From contig CP030158.1 of assembly GCA_003285105.1 (NCBI GenBank), forward strand, positions 3,144,664 through 3,208,663: a DNA stretch of 64,000 nucleotides. The letters are read 5' to 3'. Positions 51,916-59,536 of the stretch are shown here, in pieces (the stretch's first letter is position 1; the number at the start of each line of letters is the position of its first letter). A model generated the notes under the pieces. That model did no database searches. It was given only the letters and a program-made list of their open reading frames with translations, and was not told the origin of the DNA. The position numbers and the translations under genes are program-made. Source of the stretch: Roseithermus sacchariphilus (lineage in GTDB: Bacteria > Bacteroidota > Rhodothermia > Rhodothermales > MEBIC09517).

Positions 51916-52787
51916 TAGCCGCCCCCCGCTACCCCCCGAGCAAAGCCCGCGCGACCACCTTGTTGCACTACCGTACCTACGAGCGTGACCCGGCACAGGA
52001 CTGGGTCGTCTTCATCCATGGCGCCGGCGGGAGTTCGTCCATCTGGTTCAAGCAGGTGCGGGCGTTCCGCGAGCACTTCAACGTGCTGCTCGTGGATCTG
52101 CGCGGCCATGGCCGGTCGCAGGGGCTGATCCGTGCCGTCCGCGAGCGGCGCTACACCTTCGAGGCCATCGCGCGGGAGGTGCTGGAGGTCATGGACCACC
52201 TGGGGATCGAACGGGCGCATTTCGTCGGCATCTCGCTGGGATCCATCCTGATCCGCACCCTCGGCGAGATCGCACCGGAACGTCTCCAGACGATGGTGCT
52301 GGGCGGGGCGGTGACGCGGCTCAACGTTCGCTCGCGGTTCCTCGTGGCGCTGGGGAACCTGTTCAAACGCTTCATCCCCTATCTCTGGCTCTACCGCCTC
52401 TTTGCCTGGATCATCATGCCCCGCAAGCGCCATCAGGAATCGCGCCTGCTGTTCGTCAACGAAGCCCGGAAGCTGTGCCAGCAGGAGTTCATCCGATGGT
52501 TCCGGTTGACGTACGACGTCCATCCGCTGCTTCGCTTCTTCGAGGAGAAGGAGATGGCGGTCCCCACGCTCTACCTGATGGGCGAGGAAGACCACATGTT
52601 CTTACCCCCTGTCCGGCGCCTCGTCCGCAAGCATCGCCACAGCCGTCTGCACGTCATCCCCGGTGCGGGGCACGTCTGCAACGTCGATGCGCCCGAGGTG
52701 TTCAACACGCAGGCCATCGCCTTCATTGCGGCGCACCGGCAGGCCCGGTGGCCGGGCGGTGTGGCCGGGGTGGGCGCCCTCGGGTGA
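51906..52787 (+). CDS. Alpha/beta hydrolase
   Basis: 293 residues from a GTG start within the 13-base repeat. Oxyanion-region HGAGG (38-42), the DLRGHGRS loop (about 64-71) and nucleophile S110 in VGISLGSILI are clear. The acid is likely in LMGEEDHMFLPP and the base His in IPGAGHVCNVD. A long cap-like helical region (about 135-215) contains many aromatic and basic residues. The family covers esterases, lipases and others; the substrate cannot be read. It lies 9 bases after DUF4174 and 103 bases before the GspE-like pair. Confidence 0.9.
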   Translation: MTPVAAPRYPPSKARATTLLHYRTYERDPAQDWVVFIHGAGGSSSIWFKQVRAFREHFNVLLVDLRGHGRSQGLIRAVRERRYTFEAIAREVLEVMDHLGIERAHFVGISLGSILIRTLGEIAPERLQTMVLGGAVTRLNVRSRFLVALGNLFKRFIPYLWLYRLFAWIIMPRKRHQESRLLFVNEARKLCQQEFIRWFRLTYDVHPLLRFFEEKEMAVPTLYLMGEEDHMFLPPVRRLVRKHRHSRLHVIPGAGHVCNVDAPEVFNTQAIAFIAAHRQARWPGGVAGVGALG

Positions 52788-52890
52788 GGGCCTCGGCGCG
52801 TGCCAGCCCTTGAGATCCGGCGCCGGCGGCCGATGAAAGGCAGCAGGCGGCCGGCCGGCCGCGCGTCCCGGTAACCAGCGAGTCCCAGGG

Positions 52891-53907
52891 GTGGAAGATT
52901 TTCTGCGACAGCACCTCACCGATCGGGTGGTGATCGCGCTTCTGTTCGAAGAGGCGATCACGGTGGAGGACGTGCGCCGTGCCTGGGAGGCCTGGGAACG
53001 CAGCGGAGATGGTGGTCGCCGCCCTCCGCTGTGGCGGGTGCTGGCCCAACAGCCCGGCATCGACGTGGAGGCCGTCCGGGCGGCCGCGGCACGGGCCTAC
53101 GGCTTCGCGCAGGCGGACATCTCCCCCTATGCCACGCTGGCCTTCCTGGAGATGCACGCCTACCAGTTCTCCAGCGCCCAGTGGGAGCGCATGATCGAGC
53201 TGTGTGTGCTGCCGGTGGCGCAGCGTCTGCCCCAGGTGAGCAGCGGCGGCAACTGCTGGGTGTTCGCCACCTGCGATCCGCTCCGCCCCGAGGTGCATGC
53301 GTTCCTCGAAGCCATGAAGCAGGATCGCTTCGAGCTGGTCTATGCACCGGAGTCGAAGCTCGTGACGCTGTTTACCCTCCTGTTTGCGCCCGACGACGAG
53401 GAACTGACGCGGGAGGTCCCGACGCTGCTCCAGGACCGGCTCCCGGAGGATCCTTCGCCGGCGCCCCGGCCCGAGGGGCCGGCCAGGACGCTCACCTTCG
53501 GCGAATACCTCGAGTGGTTGCTCGAACGCGCCGTCGGATCGCCGGGGGAGCCGCTGATCGTGCAGGACGACGGCGGAGGGTGGACGCAGGTGATCCTTCC
53601 AGACGACGCCGCCGGGCAGCCCGATGACGCCGGGGTCCGCGTACGGCATGGGCCGTTCGTGCGCTACGTGCAGGAAACCCTTCTGGACGGGCACCCGGTG
53701 GCGGGTGAGGCCGCCCGGACCGTGCTGATCCAGCGGTGGCTGGAGGACGGCCTGCATCACTTCGAGATCCATCTGGACGCATCGCGGGGGGCAACGACCG
53801 GGGCCGCAGCGGATACATCGCCGGCACGCGGGGGGGCGGTGCTGCACATCCGGGCGGTGGACGTGGCGGCTCCGGCGTCGCCCCGGCCGGAGCGTGGGTT
53901 GCCTTAA
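52891..53907 (+). CDS. GspE/PilB N-terminal-domain protein lacking the ATPase domain
   Basis: 338 residues from a GTG start (EDFLRQHLTDRVVIALLF). Residues 1-165 are clearly homologous by eye to residues about 75-235 of the adjacent full-length ATPase: DRVVIALLF against DRVVIMLLY, PPLWRVLAQ against EPLWRLLAQ, and QDRFELVYAPES against LERFELKYAPES. Residues about 200-295 resemble the following N2-like region (TFGEYLEWLLERAV; LEDGLHHFEIHL). The frame then ends in a Pro/Ala tail with no Walker A, Walker B or zinc cysteines. It is therefore a partial paralogue, perhaps a regulator or stator-like partner of the pilus or secretion motor. It lies 127 bases upstream of that ATPase. Confidence 0.85.
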   Translation: MEDFLRQHLTDRVVIALLFEEAITVEDVRRAWEAWERSGDGGRRPPLWRVLAQQPGIDVEAVRAAAARAYGFAQADISPYATLAFLEMHAYQFSSAQWERMIELCVLPVAQRLPQVSSGGNCWVFATCDPLRPEVHAFLEAMKQDRFELVYAPESKLVTLFTLLFAPDDEELTREVPTLLQDRLPEDPSPAPRPEGPARTLTFGEYLEWLLERAVGSPGEPLIVQDDGGGWTQVILPDDAAGQPDDAGVRVRHGPFVRYVQETLLDGHPVAGEAARTVLIQRWLEDGLHHFEIHLDASRGATTGAAADTSPARGGAVLHIRAVDVAAPASPRPERGLP

Positions 53908-54034
53908 GACGGAGGCCATCGCGTCGATACCGGATCTGGAGCCACGGGCGAGGCTGCCGGCCCGTCGCGTGCGCTCCTCCGAGCGACCCAGGTCTATGGT
54001 CCGCCCACGCCGGCGGACATAACCCCACCGGAGC

Positions 54035-56053
54035 ATGCACGACCAGGCTGATCCGTCCGTGTCCCTGTCTCCCGTCGTAGCCGACGAGGGAAACGGAGCG
54101 TCTGAAAAAAACACCCCGGCGCCGGCGGGGCCGCCGGTAGCTGCCGCGGCACGCCCGCGCAGAGGAGGAACCGCCGCGGGCACGAACCTGCTGGACGACC
54201 CGCAGGAGGGGGGGGACTTCGCGGACGAGGAGTCCGGTGAGAGCACGTTCTCGCCGCTCAACCTGCGGGACCGCGTCGTCATCATGCTGCTCTACTATGA
54301 GACGGTGCGGACGGAGCAGGTCGAGCAAGCCTGGTACCGGTGGGTGCAGCTGCGCAAAAAGGGCCACCGCGAGCCGCTCTGGCGGTTGCTCGCGCAGACG
54401 GAGGGCGTCGACCGGGAAACGGTCTTCAAGGTGGCGGCTCAGGTCTATGCCTTCGAGGAGGCCCTGATCAAAAAGCCGGAGGTCATCAAGCTGATCCGTG
54501 AGTTCTGCGAGACCTTCTCCGAGGAGCAGTGGGAGGAGCTGAGCCGCCTCAAGCTCATCCCGATCCGGCAGGAGCGGGACAGCGAAGGGACGTTGCGCCG
54601 GATGGAGTTCGCCACGCACGACCCCACCCGGCCCGAGCTGCATCGCCACCTGCAGCAGCTCAAGCTGGAGCGCTTCGAGCTGAAATATGCCCCGGAGTCG
54701 CTCGTGGAAACGCTGATCCAGGAGGCATCGCCACGGCGGAACGAGTTCCTCGATCGGATGAACGAGGACCCGATGGCCTTCGACCTGGGCACCAGCTACG
54801 AGGAGGATCGGGGGGAGCTCATCGACGAGGAAGCGCTGGAGGCGGAGATCAGCCGCTCCACCCTCATCAACCTCTTCGAGGCCACGCTCGTCGAGGCCGT
54901 CCGCCAGGGCGTCTCGGACGTGCACATCTTCCCCAATGCCGACCGCCAGATCGAGATTCACTTCCGCGTGGATGGGGAGTTGCGGCGGTGGCACGTCGAG
55001 GAGCGGGTGCACCCGGAAGCCTTCCTGGCCGTCGTCAAGGACAACTCGACCAACGTGGACCGCTTCGAGCGCGATGCGGCGCAGGACGGCTTCATCCAGC
55101 GACGGGTGGACGGGACGCTCATCCGCTTCCGCGTCTCGGTGCTGCCCATCGCCAATGCCAACCAGGAGGTCCGCTCCGAGAGCATCGTCATCCGGGTGCT
55201 GGACGACCGCAAGGTCATCACCGACCTGCGCAAGCTCGGCCTGCTGGACACGGCCCTGGAGCGCTTCGAGACGGCCATCCGGCAGCCCCACGGCATGATC
55301 ATCCTGACCGGCCCGACCGGCTCCGGGAAGACGACCACGCTGTTCGCCGCGCTCCACCAGGTCGTCTCTCCGAAGGTGAACGTGCTGACCGTGGAGGACC
55401 CGGTCGAGTACATCATCCCCGGCGTGCGGCAGATCAAGCTCAACCACAAGCTGGGCCTGGAGCAGGCCCTGCGCGCCATCCTCCGGCACGACCCGGACGT
55501 GGTCATGGTCGGCGAGATGCGCGACCGGGAAACGGCCGAGCTGGCCATCAAGCTGGCCAACACGGGGCACCTGACCTTCTCGACGCTCCACACGAACGAT
55601 GCCCCGAGCGCCGTCAGCCGGCTCTACAAGATGGGCGTCGAGCCGTTCCTGATCGCCTACGCCATCAACCTGGTCGTGGCGCAGCGGCTGCTGCGGACGC
55701 TCTGCCCGCGCTGCAAGCGGCCGGCCGAGGAGGTGGACGACCTGCTGCTCGAACGGCTCGGGTTTACGAAGGACGAGATCGACGGCCTGACGCTGTACGA
55801 AGCCGGTCGGGATCCCTCGTGCCCCACCTGCCGGGGTGTCGGCTACAAGGGCCGCCGCGCCATCACGGAAACCATGCTCTTCTCGAAAGAGATTCGCCGG
55901 ATGATCGTCTCGGCCAAGGACATGATCGACGAGGATCAGCTGCGCGAGCAGGCGGTCAGGGAGGGGATGCTGACGCTCCGGGCGGCGGCCCGTGAGGTGG
56001 TTAAGCAGGGCGAGACGTCCATCGAGGAGCTCGTGCGCGTGACGGCGGGTTAG
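54035..56053 (+). CDS. GspE/PilB-type secretion/pilus assembly ATPase
   Basis: 672 residues. After a low-complexity acidic start, a T2SSE_N-like domain covers about 75-235 and an N2 domain about 275-390. The C-terminal RecA-like motor has Walker A GPTGSGKT (426-433), an Asp box (TVEDPVEYIIPGVRQ), Walker B near DPDVVMVGEMRD (486-497), and a His box (STLHTNDAPSA). Four zinc cysteines are C557, C560, C596 and C599. It powers type II secretion or type IV pilus extension; which one cannot be told, since no pilin, GspD or PilC gene is in the window. It overlaps the convergent histidine kinase gene by 4 bases. Confidence 0.95.
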   Translation: MHDQADPSVSLSPVVADEGNGASEKNTPAPAGPPVAAAARPRRGGTAAGTNLLDDPQEGGDFADEESGESTFSPLNLRDRVVIMLLYYETVRTEQVEQAWYRWVQLRKKGHREPLWRLLAQTEGVDRETVFKVAAQVYAFEEALIKKPEVIKLIREFCETFSEEQWEELSRLKLIPIRQERDSEGTLRRMEFATHDPTRPELHRHLQQLKLERFELKYAPESLVETLIQEASPRRNEFLDRMNEDPMAFDLGTSYEEDRGELIDEEALEAEISRSTLINLFEATLVEAVRQGVSDVHIFPNADRQIEIHFRVDGELRRWHVEERVHPEAFLAVVKDNSTNVDRFERDAAQDGFIQRRVDGTLIRFRVSVLPIANANQEVRSESIVIRVLDDRKVITDLRKLGLLDTALERFETAIRQPHGMIILTGPTGSGKTTTLFAALHQVVSPKVNVLTVEDPVEYIIPGVRQIKLNHKLGLEQALRAILRHDPDVVMVGEMRDRETAELAIKLANTGHLTFSTLHTNDAPSAVSRLYKMGVEPFLIAYAINLVVAQRLLRTLCPRCKRPAEEVDDLLLERLGFTKDEIDGLTLYEAGRDPSCPTCRGVGYKGRRAITETMLFSKEIRRMIVSAKDMIDEDQLREQAVREGMLTLRAAAREVVKQGETSIEELVRVTAG

Positions 56054-59000
56054 CCTGAGCCGGTGGCTGCCGGCGCGGCGGCGCCTCCGGCGTACCGGGA
56101 GCGCCGGGCGGTCAGTTCGTTCAGCATGGCCCGCAGGGCGGCCCCGATCGCCTCGATCTCCTCCCGTACCCGGTCGGCGTCGATGGCCTCGGGCTCCCGG
56201 CGGCGCACATGGGCCTCCAGGCCCTGGATGCGTTCGAGGAGCCGCACCGCACCGAACATCCCGACGGCCGACTTCATCTTGTGCGCCGCGAAGCCGACGC
56301 GCTCCCAGTCTGAGGCGGTGCCGGCTTCCTGCAGCGCGTCGAACTGCTCGGGCATCACCTTCAGGAACAGGTCGATCATCCGGACGACCCGCTCGGGTTT
56401 GCCGAAGGCGTTGGCCTCTACCTGTGCCATGTCGATCAGCCCCTCGGGCGCGGCGGGCTGGGCCTCGCCCGAAGCGTCGGGTGGCGTAGCGCCGGACGCC
56501 GAGGGGGATGCCGCGGGAGGCGAGGTGCGGCGGAGGTGGGCGGCCAGCGTGCGCTGGAGGTGGCGGGGGACGAAGGGTTTGGTGAGAAAGCCGTTCATGC
56601 CGGCTTCGAGCACCTCGGCGCGCCGCTCCGAGAGGGCCGAGGCCGTCAGCGCCAGGATGGGCAGGTCGGGGTCGACGCCGGGCAGCGCGCGGATGCGTCG
56701 GGTGGCCTCCAGGCCGTCCATCTCGGGCATGCGGATGTCCATCAGGATCACGTCGTAGCGGCTCTGGCGGACCTTGTCGACGGCGATCCGGCCGTTGTCG
56801 GCCAGGTCCACCTCCAGTCCCCAGCGCTCCAGCACGCCCCGCGCGACCATCTGGTTGAAGGGGTTGTCTTCCACCACCAGCACGCGCTTGCCCGACAGGT
56901 CCGGCAGCGCGTCCGGCTCGGCGTCGGCGGCGTGGGGAGGCACGGCGGGGCCTGCGGCCTGTGCGGCCCGTCCGAACGGCAGGGTGACGATGAAGGTGGA
57001 GCCGGCTCCCGGCGTGCTCTCCAGCGTGATCGCCCCGTCCTGCATCTCCACGAGCTGTTTCACGATGGCCAGGCCGAGCCCCGTGCCGCCGTAGGTGCGG
57101 GTGACGTCCGTCGCGCCCTGCGCGAACGTCTCGAAGATGGTCTCCTGGCGCTCCGGCTCGATGCCGATGCCGGTATCCTCGACGACGAAATCCAGCCGGA
57201 TCGTCGTGGGGTCGGCGGGTGCCGTGGCCGCGCGGCGCACCGTGACGTGGACGTGTCCTTTCTGGGTGAACTTGAGGGCGTTGCCCACGAGGTTCATCAG
57301 GATCTGATTGAGCCGCACCCGATCCCCCACGAGGTCGTTCGGCACGTCGTCGGCCACACGGACGGCCAGGTCCAGGCCTTTCTCCTGTGCGCGGAAGCGG
57401 AACATGGTTTCCAGCCCCTGGGCCAGGTCGCGCAGGTGGAACGGCTCGGCCTCGAACTCGATTTTGCCGGCGTTGATCTTGGACAGGTCCAGGACGTCGT
57501 TGATCAGAGCCAGCAGATTGTCGGCGGAGAAGCTGATGGCCTCCAGGTACTGCCGCTGGGCGTCCGTGGGGTGGGTGTCCAGCAGCAGGTTCGTCATGCC
57601 GATGACCGCGTTGAGCGGCGTGCGGATCTCATGGCTCATGTTCGCCAGGAACTGCTCCTTCAGGCGGGTCGACTCTTCGGCCAGGGTTTTGGCCTCGCGG
57701 AGGGCTTCTTCGGCTTCCTTGCGCTCGGTGATGTCGAGCCCGTAGGCCAGCACCTGATCGACCTCGCCGTCCGGTCCGAAGAGGGGCGTGAGGAACCGGG
57801 CGACGTGGCGGGGCCCGTCCGGGGTCGTGGTGGTTTCCTCGAAGGCGACGGTGCGCCGTTCCTCGATGCACTGCCGGAGCAGGTGCTGCCGCCGGGCGAT
57901 GCCGGCTTCGTCGAGGCCCTGGGCGGCGGGGTATCCGGCGTCGGTCTGGCCGAGGAGGGCCTGGCGGTGCCGCGCGTCCGGGGCGTAGCTGGGGTTGACG
58001 TAGCGGTAGCGCCCCCCGGTGTCCAGCACGGCCAGCTGGACGGGCATCGTCTCCAGGATCTGCTCATAGAAGAGCTTGAGGCGCTGAATCTCGGCCTCCA
58101 CGCGCTTGCGCTCGGTGATGTCGCGGAAGGCGCTGAGGTAGAGCGGCTGGCCTTTCTGGTAGATCTGAGCGGTGGAGACCAGGAGCGTCCGGCGGGAGCC
58201 GTCCCGGGCGCGGATGGTGGTTTCGGCGTTGCGGACGTGCGTGCCCCGGTGGATGGCCTCGATGCGAACGCGTTCGTCGGGGTCGGAGGCGGCCTCCGGG
58301 TAGAGCCGCAGGAGGAAGCCGGGCTGGTTGGCCTCGTCGCTCGTGTAGCCCGTGATCTCCTGCATCTTCGAGTTGAAGATGATGAAGTGACCGTCCGCGG
58401 TGCTCAGCGTGATGCCGTCCTCGACGGTTTCGATGACGGTGAAGAGCCGGATGACGCTTTCCTGAAGGGCCAGCTGGGCTTCCTTGCGCTCGGTGACGTC
58501 CCGCACGATGGCCTGCACGAGGGGCTGGGCGAGGGTGTCGACGAGGCTGGCGGAAACCTCGGCGGTGAAGCGGGAGCCGTCGCGGCGCTGGAAGGGGATC
58601 TCGTACGCCATGAAGCCGTCGGCCAGGACGCTTTCCCAGGCGTAGGTGACCAGGTCGTGGGCCTCGGCCGGGTGCAGCGCCTTCACGTGCGCCGGCAGCG
58701 CCGCCTCGTCGGGGTAGCCCAGCATGGCCAGGCCCCGGCGGTTGCACGTCACCGGGCGGCCGTCCGTGTCGAAGACCAGGATGCCGTCGTTGGCGTGCTG
58801 GAAGAGGCTGCTGAATTGCGCCTCGCGGTCCCGGTGGTGGGCCTCGGCGATGCGCCGGCGGGCGGCCTCCTCCTGCAGGTGCTGGTGGGCGAGGCACCCT
58901 TCCAGGGCGATGGCAAAGCGGTCCACGACGGGGACGAGGAGGTCCGGGGCGGGCAGGGCCTCCCCGGGGGCGGCCAGGAGGTGCAGGAGCCCCAGGTCCC

Positions 59001-59376
59001 GCAGCCGGAACAAGAAGATCGTGCCGTCCGTGGCGGCAAAGGGCGCCGCGGCGGCGGCGTACGCGTCCTCCTCCGGCATCAGCCGCCGGTGCGGTTGTCC
59101 GTAGGTCAGCAGCGATTGCAGCGTCCGGTTCGGGATGCCGGGCGGGGTCTGCAGCGCATCAGGACGCGCGCAGACGGGGAGCAGGCCTGTGTCGTCGGTG
59201 TCGGGGTGTAGCCGCGCGGCCGCGATCCACACCGCGGCGCGGACGGCGGGCAGGTGGGTGAGCAGGGCATCCAGAAAGCCGGTGCAGGCGTCGGTGAGGT
59301 CCAGGCTGCGACCGGCGGCGAGAGCCAGTTCGTAGAGGCGGGTTCCGGTGTCGGTGGGGGAGTCGGGCGGCACCAT
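56050..59376 (-). CDS. Hybrid sensor histidine kinase with GAF-like region, three PAS, receiver and Hpt domains
   Basis: 1108 residues from MVPPDSPTDTGTRLYEL. No membrane helices, so cytoplasmic. A GAF-like region (about 10-175) is followed by PAS domains at about 190-300, 305-425 and 430-555. The HisKA phosphosite is H582 in NMSHEIRTPLNAVIG. ATP lid motifs are NLVGNALKF, DTGIGI and GGTGLGL (about 695-768). A receiver (830-945) has the acceptor D880 in ILMDIRMPEMDG and K933 in LTKPF. A Hpt domain has H1032 in AHKMKSAVGMFGA. The protein can run a phosphorelay but the output regulator is not adjacent. The signal is unknown. Confidence 0.95.
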   Translation of the reverse strand: MVPPDSPTDTGTRLYELALAAGRSLDLTDACTGFLDALLTHLPAVRAAVWIAAARLHPDTDDTGLLPVCARPDALQTPPGIPNRTLQSLLTYGQPHRRLMPEEDAYAAAAAPFAATDGTIFLFRLRDLGLLHLLAAPGEALPAPDLLVPVVDRFAIALEGCLAHQHLQEEAARRRIAEAHHRDREAQFSSLFQHANDGILVFDTDGRPVTCNRRGLAMLGYPDEAALPAHVKALHPAEAHDLVTYAWESVLADGFMAYEIPFQRRDGSRFTAEVSASLVDTLAQPLVQAIVRDVTERKEAQLALQESVIRLFTVIETVEDGITLSTADGHFIIFNSKMQEITGYTSDEANQPGFLLRLYPEAASDPDERVRIEAIHRGTHVRNAETTIRARDGSRRTLLVSTAQIYQKGQPLYLSAFRDITERKRVEAEIQRLKLFYEQILETMPVQLAVLDTGGRYRYVNPSYAPDARHRQALLGQTDAGYPAAQGLDEAGIARRQHLLRQCIEERRTVAFEETTTTPDGPRHVARFLTPLFGPDGEVDQVLAYGLDITERKEAEEALREAKTLAEESTRLKEQFLANMSHEIRTPLNAVIGMTNLLLDTHPTDAQRQYLEAISFSADNLLALINDVLDLSKINAGKIEFEAEPFHLRDLAQGLETMFRFRAQEKGLDLAVRVADDVPNDLVGDRVRLNQILMNLVGNALKFTQKGHVHVTVRRAATAPADPTTIRLDFVVEDTGIGIEPERQETIFETFAQGATDVTRTYGGTGLGLAIVKQLVEMQDGAITLESTPGAGSTFIVTLPFGRAAQAAGPAVPPHAADAEPDALPDLSGKRVLVVEDNPFNQMVARGVLERWGLEVDLADNGRIAVDKVRQSRYDVILMDIRMPEMDGLEATRRIRALPGVDPDLPILALTASALSERRAEVLEAGMNGFLTKPFVPRHLQRTLAAHLRRTSPPAASPSASGATPPDASGEAQPAAPEGLIDMAQVEANAFGKPERVVRMIDLFLKVMPEQFDALQEAGTASDWERVGFAAHKMKSAVGMFGAVRLLERIQGLEAHVRRREPEAIDADRVREEIEAIGAALRAMLNELTARRSRYAGGAAAPAATGSG

Positions 59377-59536
59377 GGAGGTCCGGAGACGAAAGCAGGG
59401 GGACGCGGAGGCCGTCGCGGGGCGCATCGCGGCGCCGCGCGATCGGGCCACCCGGATCGCTCCGCAAAAACGTTGCCGAACCGGCCGTGGGATGCCCTGC
59501 GGGACCGTTGCCCGCCCCCTCCGCCCGGCCGAGGCG

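Noticed and set aside
54035-56053. c-di-GMP-binding MshEN domain in the GspE N-terminus
   Set aside because: The RLG and Q-containing MshEN ligand motifs are not visible in either GspE-like protein; only the general T2SSE_N fold pattern is.
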